Source: Oxytricha trifallax (lineage: Eukaryota; Ciliophora; Spirotrichea; Sporadotrichida; Oxytrichidae). From it: a DNA stretch of 64,000 nt. Position 1 is the stretch's first letter, and every line of letters starts with the position of its first letter. A program made the translations under genes and the position numbers. Below are positions 1-12,428 of the stretch, piece after piece. Where the stretch lies: NCBI GenBank assembly GCA_000711775.1, contig ARYC01000219.1, positions 96,244 through 160,243 of the forward strand, given 5' to 3'. The notes below the pieces were generated by a model. The model made no database searches and was not told where the DNA came from. It saw only the letters and a program-made list of their open reading frames with translations.

Positions 1-50
1 ACAAAATTAAATCATAAATTCATATTTAATATAATTATAATTAATTAAAA

Positions 51-3000
51 ATGTAGAAACATTTAAATATATATGGAACACTCACTGTCTTAAGTTACTA
101 AACTAATGTAGAAACATATTGTCTTAGATAGTTATCTACTTCCTTCTAAGATTAAAACAATTACATTATTAATTTAAAATATTTATAAACAGTTTTCTTT
201 TTTTTAGATTTTTTGAAATCAAAGTATTGTTTGGTTCACAGGGATCCCCTCAATATTACAATTGATATAAATCTGCCATAATTTCAAGATAAAATAAAAA
301 GATTTAAAAGCTATATTCCATATTAAACAATATTCTTGAAAATAGGACAATTAAGCAATGATTCCTGTGAAAATTTATTGGCTATATTAGAAATGATTGC
401 AAAACATGTTTAAGAAAAACATTTAGACTAACAAAATATCAATCTAAGATAAAGAATTGGGATTTATATTAAAAATGATATCTCACCTGATAAACTTTGA
501 AGTTAATATATTAAACTATTAAATTAATTCTTTTTACTATATTGAGGATGTTTTTAATCAATTTCTTGATCTTAATTAGAAATATGTAACATTCGTTCAT
601 ACAATAAAACTCCATTTTATTATAAGTAGCTTAATTTATTTCTTTTTTTGGGGGTTGGGATTTTTATTAAATGCTTTACAATTTGTAGTACTATAGGGAT
701 TTATTTATGATGTAAAAATATAAATTTAGTATTTAAAAGCCACTATAGATGCGTGAATAATTAAAACCGATTCCCATCAAGCAAAGTCCATCAACTCTTT
801 TCTCTCTTTAATTGTTAGCTGTTAATTAAAGTAAATTAATTATTAGCATTTAAGGAATTTAAAGTTCCAAAGAAGCATATTGAATTTTATATTAATTAAT
901 AAATTTTAAATATTGAGTTTATTTCTGTTAAGACCAAAGAGCTAATAGGATCTCTGCATAATATGTTACAAACTTTTTTAAAAGAAATGGTATTTCTTGC
1001 ATAATTATGATATAGTTAGAGTTATTGATTTCAGTGTGTTATTTTACAAAAATAGCCTAAATTATTTATAATTAAATGTAGAGAAATTAAAAGATTAATA
1101 TTAAGTGTTTTACATATTTAAGAGGTTAAATAAAATATTCTTCAGACCTCTATTACATGATGTAAAATCATTTTGAGAGTTTAAGGTAAAAAGATAATAA
1201 AACAAACCATTAACAAATTTCTCTAAAACTCAAATTGGCTTCAAGTCTCTTATTAGGGTTTTGGGTTTTGAATAATGTAAATAATAATTCATAATTATAT
1301 TAAATATATTTTGAAATAATCAAGAAATTTTATATTTTAATAGGTATAATAATGAAAAGAAATTTAGTTAATGTTTAAGAATAACATTCTATAAATTTTG
1401 TATGAAAATTTAAACTATTTAAAACAATTAATTATAATATTAAATTATTTGAAATAGGAATTTATACGAAAAATGTGTATATTTAAATTTTTATTAAAAA
1501 ACTTAAAGAATCAAAGATAAATATTTTATTTAAATATATTAATACTTAATAAATTTATTTTACAAATATATAAAATTATATTATATCTTTTTATAGGTAA
1601 AATAATGGAAGATGTTAACTGTTCCAACCGAGACCCCCTCCCACCCCCTCCCAGGGCTAAAACGAGAAACCCCCGCCTCCCACCCTAACTAGACCCCCTC
1701 CCACCCCAACAACATCCCCATTCATATGAAAATTTTTATTCTCAATGTTTAAATCATTTTCCTTCATGACATCATAATATTTCTTACACATAAAAATATT
1801 ATTTTTTTTTCAAATTTTTATAAACCTATATAATGATATTTTTTTTTCAATTTTGGTATTTAAAAACTTTCACTCCGTCTGCCGACTATTTTAGAACATA
1901 CATCTATAGGAAAATTAATTAATAATCTATATCTCAAGGGCTTGATATAATTATACGAAAAAATAATCAACCGACAAACTCACACAAATATTAATGCTTG
2001 CAATTCAAATCATTTTAATCGTCAACATTCAATATAATTTCAATAGTAGTCCCATTAATTTTAATATTTTATTTTTTTTACAATTTTACTGTATATTTAT
2101 CATTATAATTCTTATAGCAATTGATTTTTTATGTAATATAAATATCAAGAATACTAATATAATATGTTTTTAATAAAGTATTAATCAGTTAGTTCAGAAT
2201 ATAGATATAATTTTATTTATTTAAATAATCATTATACATAAAAAATCAATTGCTATAAGAATTATAATGATAAAATATACAGTAAAATTGTAAAAAAAAT
2301 AAAATATTAAAATTAATGGGACTACTATTGAAATTATATTGAATGTTGACGATTAAAATGATTTGAATTGCAAGCATTAATATTTGTGTGAGTTTGTCGG
2401 TTGATTATTTTTTCGTATAATTATATCAAGCCCTTGAGATATAGATTATTAATTAATTTTCCTATAGATGTATGTTCTAAAATAGTCGGCAGACGGAGTG
2501 AAAGTTTTTAAATACCAAAATTGAAAAAAAAATATCATTATATAGGTTTATAAAAATTTGAAAAAAAAATAATATTTTTATGTGTAAGAAATATTATGAT
2601 GTCATGAAGGAAAATGATTTAAACATTGAGAATAAAAATTTTCATATGAATGGGGATGTTGTTGGGGTGGGAGGGGGTCTAGTTAGGGTGGGAGGGGGCT
2701 AGTTAGGTGAGGGGAGGGGTCTCGTTTTAGCCCTGGGAGGGGGGTGGGAGGGGGAGTCTCGGTTGGAACAGTTAACAATAGTGAATATAGTAATAAGTCA
2801 ATTCTATCAAAAACTAATGACTTATTAAATGTTGAAACACTTTAATTAATCAATTCTACTATTTAGTTTAAGGTAATTCATGGACAAAAAGGTATAACAA
2901 AAGAATCTTCTTTTGTTAAACTTAGTAAAATAATTCTGATTGACTCTTCTGTCTCTTCAAATGATCTTGAATTGATCTTTTTATATAAATCAATACTTAT

Positions 3001-3215
3001 AAACTTATAAAAAAATTAAATTGAAAAGTGTAACTCATTTAGATATGAGTGACTCGACGGTTAGAGATATACCGATGATGTTTCATAAAAAATGTATAAA
3101 TTAAAAAAAAAATTAATTTTTTGTTTCCAAACTTGAAACATTTAGAAACTAGGAAGTAAAAAGTATCTATATTTTCGAATACTTTTGGTGATTACTCAAC
3201 ACCTAATGATAAAAG
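51..3215 (+). pseudogene. F-box-like/LRR family member, copy 1 (interrupted, 3' end not found)
   Basis: The ATG at 51 opens MQKHLNIYGTLTVLSYQTNV with TAG/TAA read as Gln. This is nearly the same N-terminus as the copies at 6428 and 10643 and resembles the minus-strand copies. Leucine-rich segments appear at about 3020-3100 (VTHLDMSDSTVRDIP) and 3124-3155 (FPNLKHLE), which align with VTHLEIDNSEI and FPNLKYLKI of copy 2. Coding-like stretches are separated by AT-rich DNA, and a 1.16-kb foldback element lies between the two halves. The conserved C-terminal block seen at the ends of copies 2 and 3 was not found. It may be a truncated pseudogene, or a germline gene whose inserts are eliminated. 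The F-box resemblance (leucine-rich helix near residue 10-40) is my inference, not a computed hit. Confidence 0.5.
1613..2777. mobile_element. Foldback element with ~530-bp near-perfect inverted arms
   Basis: The left arm (1613 to about 2138) is the reverse complement of the right arm (about 2229-2777), leaving a unique loop of roughly 90 bp. The outer tips read TGTTAACTGTTCCAACCGAG and its complement. Near each tip are tandem CCCACCCCCTCCC-type tracts, guanine-rich on the other strand. The right arm has one extra copy of a ~20-nt unit of this tract, the only large difference I see between the arms. There is no ORF of note and no clear target-site duplication. The element lies inside F-box/LRR copy 1. 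A MITE or foldback transposon mobilised in trans is the likely identity; the near identity of the arms suggests recent origin or gene conversion. Confidence 0.9.
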
Positions 3216-3410
3216 ATAATCAATACTTAATAATCTGGAATACGGTTTAATAGAATGCTCAGATGGGGGCCTGAGCACTCATACGCTTTTGCATATTTGG
3301 AATTGTTGTTATAATGCTAGCATCTTGGAAATTTCAGGTAAAGATTTTAAATATTTTAATTATTGATATTATTTATAAATATTGTTATAATTTTTTTGGA
3401 GGAGGGAAGT

Positions 3411-3838
3411 TTCCTGGCAAGTGAATTTTGTATATATAAATAATTTCGTGAATGTACGATGATATTATTTTTTAATTATTTAAAAAAAACTTAATAAATA
3501 TTTAAGGGATATTTTATACATCTTTTACTATATGATAAAAATATAGGGAAGGTAGTAGCTTTAGTGTATTATTCTGAATAATGCTATTTAAATTGAAAAA
3601 AGTAATCTATTAAAATATTAATCATTTTTAACATAAATCAACATACAGTATAGTTAAAAAATTAATGTTTAATGAGATATATGAATTTAAAATTTCTTAG
3701 AGTATATGCTAATGTATCTTTAATACCATTTAAGTGGTTTATTAGAGCTAAATAGAAAATAAAATTTAATTAATTTATTTTTCAAGAAACTTCCCTTAAA
3801 ATGCTTTTTTCATAAGACTCTGCAGGAAACTTACCCAC
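3411..3838. repeat. Degenerate copy of the GGGAAGTTTCCTG inverted-repeat family
   Basis: GGAGGGAAGTTTCCTGGCAA at the left (3411-3430) is matched by inverted AAGAAACTTCCC (about 3784-3795) and TGCAGGAAACTTACCCAC (3821-3838) on the right. These are the terminal sequences of the family whose better copies lie at 4846-5339 and 63166-63633. The interior is AT-rich without coding signal. Confidence 0.45.
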
Positions 3839-3890
3839 TTTTTCAAAGTAAATGTAAAGTTTCTCCAGGGTTCTACATTGATTTTTTATG

Positions 3891-4305
3891 AATATTGTAG
3901 GAATACATTTGAAATTCGAAATTTATAAATAATCAAATTTGTAATCAATAAAATTATTGGCAGTTAAAATTGGCAAAATTAAACAATCTTGGACTCTATC
4001 GGTAGGAAATTCAAAATTAGCTGTACTTTAAAAATAGAGGTACTATTTTATTGCAACCCTCTAGCGAGATAACTCGATTTTAATAATAGTGTATAATTAA
4101 TCTAATCTAAAGGCGTTTATTTAAAGTCTATTTAACTCGCTAGAGGGATGCAATTAAATAGTACCGAAAGTCCAGCTAATTTTAAATTTCCTACCGATGG
4201 ACCCCAAGATTGTTTAATTGGCAAAATTTAACTGCCAATAATTTAATTAATTATAAATTTAATTATTTATAAATTTCCAAGTTTGAATGTATTCCTACAA
4301 TATTA
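3891..4305. mobile_element. MITE-like inverted-repeat element, family B copy 1
   Basis: AATATTGTAGGAATACA at the left end is the reverse complement of the right end. The match continues through imperfect arms containing AAATTATTGGCAGTT / AACTGCCAATAATTT and CCCTCTAGCGAG / CTCGCTAGAGGG, centred near 4100. About 415 bp, with no ORF. Diverged relatives are at 42834-43223 and, partially, 33790-33975. Confidence 0.8.
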
Positions 4306-4845
4306 TAATTTCTTTTGATAGGGAAAGAATGAAAGATAAAGTGAAAATTTCTTTATTAAAATTTGAAAAAGATAGCGTTGAATTTAAGGATAGATTCTTT
4401 TAATTCATTAAGTTCAAAAAAAATAATAATCATGAAGAATTAATTATTTATATGCATAGTGATAATTCGTGATATTGTTAGGTTAATATTTAATATTATT
4501 AATTATAATCGCTTTGTTTCTGAATTTTTAGAAATCTTAAGGTATTTATATAATTTTATTAAGAATATTTATATTTAGGCGGAATAAATTAAAATAATTT
4601 TAAAAATATAATTATAGATTTTATAATGATAATTTAAGCAAGTTGATAGTATCACAATTTGTAAAAACCTGATTATAAAACACAATATAATTAATATGCA
4701 AACTATTTAAGTTTAATCAAAAGCTACTATTCCTATTTTTTATGAATAAATTATTAATTGAATAAAATAAATAATATCTCTTAAGCTCTCCTACCTATAT
4801 GAAAAAAATTAATATATTTTATCTATTACCCACACTAAAGATTTC

Positions 4846-5339
4846 GGGGGGGGAAGTTTCCTGCACTGGTTTATGATAAAAAAAAAATTTTAGGGAAGTT
4901 TCCTGCACTTTTTTTAATTTTTTACTTTTTAATTTTTTTACATTAAATTATTCTTTATAACAACTATCAACCAACTTCAGGACTAATTTCATTGTTATAA
5001 TTATACTTTAATTTATTAATCAATTCTCAATATCTATCTTAAAATTCCAAAAACTTTGACATTTTTTATCTAATATTTGTAGGTTCTGTCTCTTAAATAC
5101 TATATTGCTTTACTATAGTAATTCAAATATTATATCTAATTGTTATTGTAATTATGATTCAATTTATCTTGTTCTTAACATGCCTATATAATGTTAGACT
5201 ATATTTTCTAGAGCTACTTCAATGATAAAAAATATGCTCATAATAAAAATGGGTCATAAAATTATTAAATTTGTTTATTTATGTAAAATTTATTAAATTT
5301 AACATATAAAAATATATAGTGCAGGAAACTTCCCCCCCC
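4846..5339. mobile_element. MITE-like inverted-repeat element, family A copy 1
   Basis: The left end GGGGGGGGAAGTTTCCTGCA is exactly inverted at the right end (about 5318-5339). A second inner copy of AGGGAAGTTTCCTGCACT lies at about 4892-4909, after a spacer that includes TTTATGATAAAAAA. The same double-end arrangement recurs, inverted, at 63574-63633. The interior is AT-rich and noncoding. It is non-autonomous as far as can be seen. Confidence 0.8.
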
Positions 5340-6427
5340 AAGATTTCTATATTTATTTTGTAGTTTGATTCATATTTTATTCTTTAAATTGCATATATCT
5401 ACCTTTGAGTTTCTGAAGATGCTTACTTTTATTTAAAAAAAATAAAAAATATGCAAATTTATGGTTATTTATGACCTGATAAAACTAAATTCTAATAAAA
5501 TATTCAGGCAAATACACATAATCTTAATTGATGATATATAAAATAATAAATACAAAATCAAGCTTATTTTGCACTAATAGATTTTTAGCCTAGTATATTT
5601 TACACAATTTTTTGGGTTTTTTTATATGGAGTTCACGTTCAGAATCAATGGAAGATTTAAGAAAATCTTTTTATATGAGTTTAATAATTTATCTACTTAA
5701 TAAAATATTTATGCTTTAAATTTAATACTTTTAGAGAATTTATATAGTTCCTTTTCTGAAAATAAATACTACATTCATTATAAAATTGAAAAAAAATTAT
5801 AGGAATTTAATAATATTCGTGAATAAATCTTACACTTATTAGAAAAAATGTTACAAAATGTTGAGGAGATAAAATAATAACTATGATTAGAGAAAATTTT
5901 TTTTGAATTTTAGATTTTATAACAAAAGTAGATTCTTAATATTTATTAATTTTATTTAGATTTTCAAACACAGAATCATTGTAAATATTATTGAAATTAA
6001 ATAATAATGAAGTTCTTAATAATATTGGTAACAAAATATTTTCTTAGACAAAATATAAATTTGTTATTTAGGATTGTTTTTTAATTCATGCATAGGATCG
6101 TAGTAATTTTATTATTAAATTAATATTTATTTAGTAGAAAAAAATATAAATAATGACATAATTGTTTCTGCAATTTTATAAAGTTTTATTAAAGGTAAAT
6201 TACTCTACAAACTTTTAATAAAAATTTATATTAAAAATAATAAATAGATTTTAATTAATTTATCAATTATTTCCCAGAGAATTAAATCGGAGCAAAAAGA
6301 ACTGAAAATCTTTTAGTAATTTATATAGTTTTTTTTAAAAAAAAATTACAAATAAAATTCTTTTAAATAATAACACAATATAAACATTGAGCAATAATAT
6401 CTTTAATTGTTATTTAATTAATTAAAA
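5340..6427. other. AT-rich DNA with no recognisable gene
   Basis: No open stretch in any frame (TGA as sole stop) shows the higher-GC, Gln/Asn/Lys-rich character of the genes elsewhere in the window. Nothing more can be said from reading. Confidence 0.5.
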
Positions 6428-8807
6428 ATGTAGAAACATTTAAATATTTACGGAACATTGACAGTTTTAAGTTATTAAACATCTCTTGAGACTTTTTAGC
6501 AAAGGCTTTTGTGCAGATAATTCTATGATTTAAAAATATAATAATTTAGTTTTTTTTTGCAATATTCACCAATTTGTTAGTTTATTAAAAAAATAAACTA
6601 ATTAAAAATAGATTTCTTAAAATCAAAATATCAAAATATTCACAGGTATTAAAAATCTAAAAATTTTTATAAAAAAAAGTATATTCCATTAAATATTATC
6701 TTAATTAACTTATTTAGTATAAAATATTGCTTTGAATACTGCATTTGTATTTTGATTAATAAAAAAAGCGATTTTCTTCTTATCACACTAAAATAGTATC
6801 AAGCAATACTAAAAAGTATTAAAAAAGTCAATATTCATAATTTTTATTTAAAAATATTTACCTTTGATATCAAGAAATTTAAAAAAATATAATAACCCTC
6901 CTTTTATTTTTTTTCTAAATTAAAAAAATGAAAAGGAATCTTTTCTAAAAAAATGTCGAGAGTTATTGCAAACTTATATGGAAAATTATCTAATTATTAT
7001 AAATCTTAATAATATGAAATTGTGTGTGAATATATCTGATATCAAAAGCATTCTTTTAGGATTTTATTAATATTTTTTTACTTTAAAAATTTGTAAAAAA
7101 AATATCATAGAGTGAAATAATAATTAATGAACTTATTTTCCTTAAATAAATTCATTGATTTATATATATTCTAGAAACCTCATCTAATTAGGAAATTCAT
7201 ATTTTTATAAAAATTGCTTTAATTTACCATTAAATTTTATAGATTATAAGTTTTATTCACTCATAAGCCAGTTTAATAGTAATATGTAAGTTGTCAATAT
7301 GAAAAAATATCACTTATATTCATTTATTTAGAATAATGATCAAATAATTAAAATAAAATAAAAATTATTATTATTTAAAATAATATGGTCAATAATTAAA
7401 TCTCATTAGATTTTGAAGATTTAATTCTCCAAATATAGTGATTGACACTACTTAGCCAGATATTTTAGAAAAAATTAAAACTTTTAGCTATTTTTACACT
7501 TCAAGAATAATATACTTAAGGATTGAAAATAATTCATTAGAAACTATGTTTGATGTTATGAGATTGGTTAAGATGCACATAATTGAATAACTGAAATTAT
7601 GTAAGAAGGGAACTAAAACGAAATATTATAGATAAAGAATTGGATTAATTGTTATGAGTGAGTTGAATCCTGATAAACTTTAATTTAACTAATGATAAAT
7701 TTATTTAAAAATATCATTTTGTTAATTATATGCAGTTGGCAATCGAGAATTTTCATGCTGAAAATTACTAATATTTCAGATTTTGTCATACAATAATATT
7801 TAAATTTTTATTCTTAAAATTAAAAGAAATTATAATTTTAATAAAAAGATTATTAAAAAATTAAGATCAAATCGATTTAATTGCAGCTCGTTTTATAAAA
7901 TAAATTACTTTGTCGCATAGAAAAATGAAAAATAATTAATTACTATTAAGAAAAATTAAAAAAGTTTTTTATTTTAACCTTTTTAGTAAACCTTCTAATT
8001 TAGTAATATTATAATAATTATAATCTTCCCTTAACAAGACCACTCTTTTTAAATTATACTTTTATAAAATATATAACATTCTTAAATAATATTTTTATAA
8101 AATTCTTCTTTATTAAATTATTAAAAATTTCTCTTTTTTAGATATTTATACCGATTCACTCATTCCTTATGCTAGTCAATGGTTTAATGTGAGCACTTTT
8201 TAATCAATAATTTCAAGAATAACTTTCCATATAGTCCAGAATAAATAAAAATAAAATAAATGCACTTTTGATAGAATCCAAAAATTAATTCTTATAAATT
8301 CTAAGATTACTTTCGAAGAGGTTATAGGTATGCCAACCATAAAGTTATAAAAATTAATTTTAATTATTTTTAAATTGAGGAACGTTACTCATTTAGAAAT
8401 TGATAACTCAGAGATCATTTTCAATAATTTAAAAATAATTTGTAATTAATAACATTAATCAATGAAATAAAAATTAAATAAATATAATATTATTAATTTG
8501 GTGTTTCCAAACTTGAAATACTTAAAAATCACGAACTAATCTAAAAAAAATATTGCTTTAAATTTCCCTAGCACGTACTAATCTAAACCATTTGATAGAC
8601 TTGAATATGCATCAATATAATGTAACTATGGTAAACTTAGTGAAAGTAGATTAACTCATATTAAAAATGTATGCGAAAAAGCAACTACATTAATGATTAC
8701 AAGTAAAGGAATATAAATAAAAATTATTTAATTTAAGTTTTTAGTATTAACTACAAGTAAAGTTGAAGAAAACAAGAATAATGATTTAAATATTTGTTTT
8801 ATAATTG

Positions 8808-8892
<85 letters not shown>

Positions 8893-9049
8893 TGATGTTG
8901 AACGAGTGTTTCCTGGAGCAACTATTATAAATAAAAAATTAAAAGCCAATTTTGAAAATAAAACTGGAGATTTGCTTATAGAATACAACCGAAATGAAAA
9001 TATTGAGGAGCTCATATTGTTTAGATATTTGGATAATCTTAAAAAATGA
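6428..9049 (+). CDS. F-box-like/LRR family member, copy 2
   Basis: It starts with MQKHLNIYGTLTVLSYQTSL, followed by ETFQQRLLCRQFYDLK, whose leucine/cysteine spacing resembles an F-box helix. Later come LRR-like VTHLEIDNSEI (about 8370-8420) and FPNLKYLKI (about 8505-8535). The last coding piece runs from about 8894 to the TGA at 9047-9049 and begins IDVERVFPG. It aligns with the end of copy 3, which supports this stop. Coding pieces are separated by AT-rich introns or IESs, including a long (TA)n tract at 8813-8890. The exact exon/MDS structure is unresolved, so whether it is intact is unknown. Confidence 0.55.
8813..8890. repeat. (TA)n microsatellite inside copy 2
   Basis: Near-uninterrupted alternating TA of about 70-80 bp, just upstream of the last coding segment of F-box/LRR copy 2. 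It probably lies in an intron or IES that begins near GTATGT at 8810. The minus-strand reading that yields poly-Ile/Tyr is a by-product. Confidence 0.9.
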
Positions 9050-10642
9050 AGGTTCTTATTATATTTTTGAGTAAATATATTTTCTCTCTTTTATTAATAA
9101 ATATTCTTTATTTCAAAATTTATGAAAAATCAAACTCAATAGTCTTAGAATGAATTAAAAACATGCAAACAAATTATTAATACTGATTAAAAATGTACTA
9201 TTTTATTTAACTATTGAATTAAATACATTTCTTATTATATTATATTGGTAATGTATTTTATTTAAAAATTCATTTTTTTCTAAAAAAATAAAATTGGAGA
9301 ATTTATATAAGCAAGAATATTTTCATTTTTTATTAAGATTGAGTTGATTTTTATAAAGTATACAATGAAATTTTGAAGCAAATTAAATAATTTTTTACAA
9401 TTATTTTCCTTTTCTAATCATTATAATGAAATTAATTGAAAATAAAATTAACAATTTTACCTTATATCTCTGCAATATACCTTCTAAATTTGTTAAAAGA
9501 AAATGATTAATTTTAAAATTCTAAAAAGTTCAGTTATGTATTTTGACTAAGAATGATCGTAGAAGCAATAAAATATTTAACCAACAGTAAACTTTAAATC
9601 TTCGCATTTGATAGAAAATTATTTTAAATAATCAATAATTAATGCATAAGTGTAAAATTTATGGAATATTTTGTCACATTTATGTAAACAATTATGGATA
9701 AAAATTTAGAATATCATTTTTAAACAGTTGATTATTCAGGGAAGCTTAAAATAACTATTTCAAGTATTCTAATACTTAAGAGATGTTTATTAACTGAAAA
9801 TTTAAAATACAATTTTTAAATAAAAATTTAATTGTGTTTTCTTAGAACTCTGAATGAAGCGAAAAATTTAATTGAAGTATTTACAATCAAGAAAAGAGTC
9901 TGAATCAATTAATAAAGATAGATTTATCTTATAAAGTTTAATTTTATTTTCAAATATTATATCAGATTCATAACTCAAACTTTAATTTGATATTCAAGAG
10001 TATTAATTAAAATAATTCTTAAATTTTTAAAACAAAATTGAATTAAATAAATCTTACTAAGAAATAATATTTTTCTATTAGGCTTTGATTTATAAATAAA
10101 TTATTTAAACATAATTCATTACAATAATAATATTAAGTAAATTACTCAAACTAAGTATAAAGTCAAATTAATTTGTATAATTTTATGAAATTATTTAAAA
10201 TTAATCACTTGCCTTATAAAATAGCAAATATCAATTTAGATTTAAATCTTAATATTTATAGCTTTCCAGACTTCTAAAATTAAAAGAGTATGATGAAATT
10301 TAATATTAAATAAATAAAAACTAATTCTTTAAGTCATTACAGTGAATCTTTAATAGATCAAATTTGTTATAATTATTTAACTCATACAATTACATCATAA
10401 GAGAATTGATTTTATAGAAATAAAAATATTTTTTTTATTAATTAAAATTACTTTGGATTTTATTAGAGCATTTTAATTTTTTTTCATCCTTTATTCTTTG
10501 TTTAATATCATATAAAATATTTATTCCATTTTTTAAATGACAAAACCATAGAGCTTTAAATGAATATAATATATATTATATTATAAATATAATTTAAACT
10601 TCTATAACTAATTGTATGATCATAATATTAATTGATTATAAA
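9050..10642. other. AT-rich intergenic DNA
   Basis: Between the TGA of copy 2 and the ATG of copy 3. No conserved coding segment, repeat or element end was recognised on either strand. Confidence 0.5.
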
Positions 10643-12278
10643 ATGTAGAAATAAATAAATATTTATGGGTCACTAACTGTATTAAGTTATTAAACAAATC
10701 TTGAAACATTTAAACTGAGATTATTATCAACATCTTTCCAAGATTTAATTATATAATTATAAATATATAAAAAAATATTAATAATAAAAATAATATTTAC
10801 TCCTTTATTTATAAATATAAATTTCTAATATATTTAAATTTCTTGAAATCTAAGTTTTCCTAGGTTCATTCTCACTCACCAAAAATGATAATTGATATAG
10901 ATAAACCATAAATATAATAAAAAAAGGAAAATTTCATTCTTTTTCATATCAGAAATAATTTACTTGAAGATATCATCAATTTCTAATGAATCTAAGGAAA
11001 ACGTGAGAGCAATATTATACTTGTTAAGAACTCACAATTAAGGACAAAAGTAAGGATTAAACTATAAATATTATGAATAGGATTTAGAAAATTGGATTGA
11101 TTAAATAGCTTAAGATTGACTTTGATATAAAAAAATTAAAGATTTAAATATTAAGTAATAATAATAATAAATTATTATAATAATTTTTATATGCAAATGT
11201 CAATTGAGAAATTTTAAATCAAAAATCAAAAAACATAAGTTTTGTCCACACAATAATTATTTGTACAGTTATTATAAAATAAATATTAAAACTTATCTGA
11301 AATTAGATTTATTTAATATTATTAGTGACTATAAATATCAAATTTTAATTTTTTTTGGGTTTCTTATATTAGCTATTACTTTAAAACATTTGTCAATATT
11401 TTTCATTTATTCTTTAATATAAATGTTTTTATATAATATAGTATTTTTATATTATATTTATAATATAATTGAAAATGTCAAAAGCCAAGAAATTTCAATC
11501 ACAGTACTATTTGAAAAGACTACCGTATTATTTAAAATAGAGACTCTGTAATTAAAAAATTCAGCAATATAATTCAGTAATAATTGAGATTATTCTTTAA
11601 ATAGAATAAAGAAATTGATTTTGACTAGTTCTACTGCTAATTTTGATAAATTTCTATCATTAAAAAATGTAACACATATAGAAATCATTAATTCAGAGAT
11701 ATCGTCTACCAATTTTCATAAAAATTTGATTATAATTTTTTGTAAACTATATATAAAATTATAAATTTTGCTTTCGCTCTCATAAAATATTTAAAAATCA
11801 GGAATTCAGATCAAAATTTAATAAGGTTTTATTAAAAGAATGCTTTTAACCAATTTTATGATCTTTAATATGCGTCAGTTAAATGCACTGAAGGTAAACT
11901 TACAGGAAAGATGTTTGTAACAATTTCAAAATATTTCTAGTAATCCAAAATATTAAAGATTTCAAGTAAAAATATTATTATTTTTCGATTTGTTTATTTA
12001 CATAAAAATTAATTGAAAGTAAAGTAGATAGCATCAATATCAGTTATTAAATATTAACTAATTTTAATTTATTGAATCTCACTGATTTATATTAATCATA
12101 TATATAATTAATTGATGTTGCATAGTAATTGGGGAAAGGAACAACTTTTGTTGAGAAGGAATTATAGGCAGATGGTTAGAATTTTACTAATGATTCACTT
12201 ATTAAATACAAAAAGGAATTGGGTATAAATGGAACAGTTTATTTTTATAGATATTGCAATGACCCTAAAACTGAATGA
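10643..12278 (+). CDS. F-box-like/LRR family member, copy 3
   Basis: The start MQKQINIYGSLTVLSYQTNL is followed by ETFKLRLLSTSFQDL, matching copies 1 and 2. The LRR-like stretch LKNVTHIEIINSEISS lies near 11664. The final coding piece (about 12115-12278) begins DVAQQLGKGTTFVEKELQAD and ends with TGA at 12276-12278. It aligns with the last segment of copy 2 with conserved spacing, giving a reliable 3' end. The zinc-finger gene starts only ~150 bp downstream on the same strand. Internal AT-rich pieces are not resolved into introns versus IESs. Confidence 0.55.
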
Positions 12279-12428
12279 TTATTTGCATTAAATTAAAATC
12301 TTTAAGTTTATATCTGTATTAATATCTTATTAATTCCAGAGATATCAAAATAATAAATAAAAATAAATAATTAAATTAAAGAAAATTATCATGAATAAGT
12401 TCTGAGAAAATTATAAGTCTAAAATAAA

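Noticed and set aside
8728..9015. Minus-strand open frame rich in Ile/Tyr
   Set aside because: It is the translation of the (TA)n tract; the real coding signal is the + strand end of F-box/LRR copy 2.
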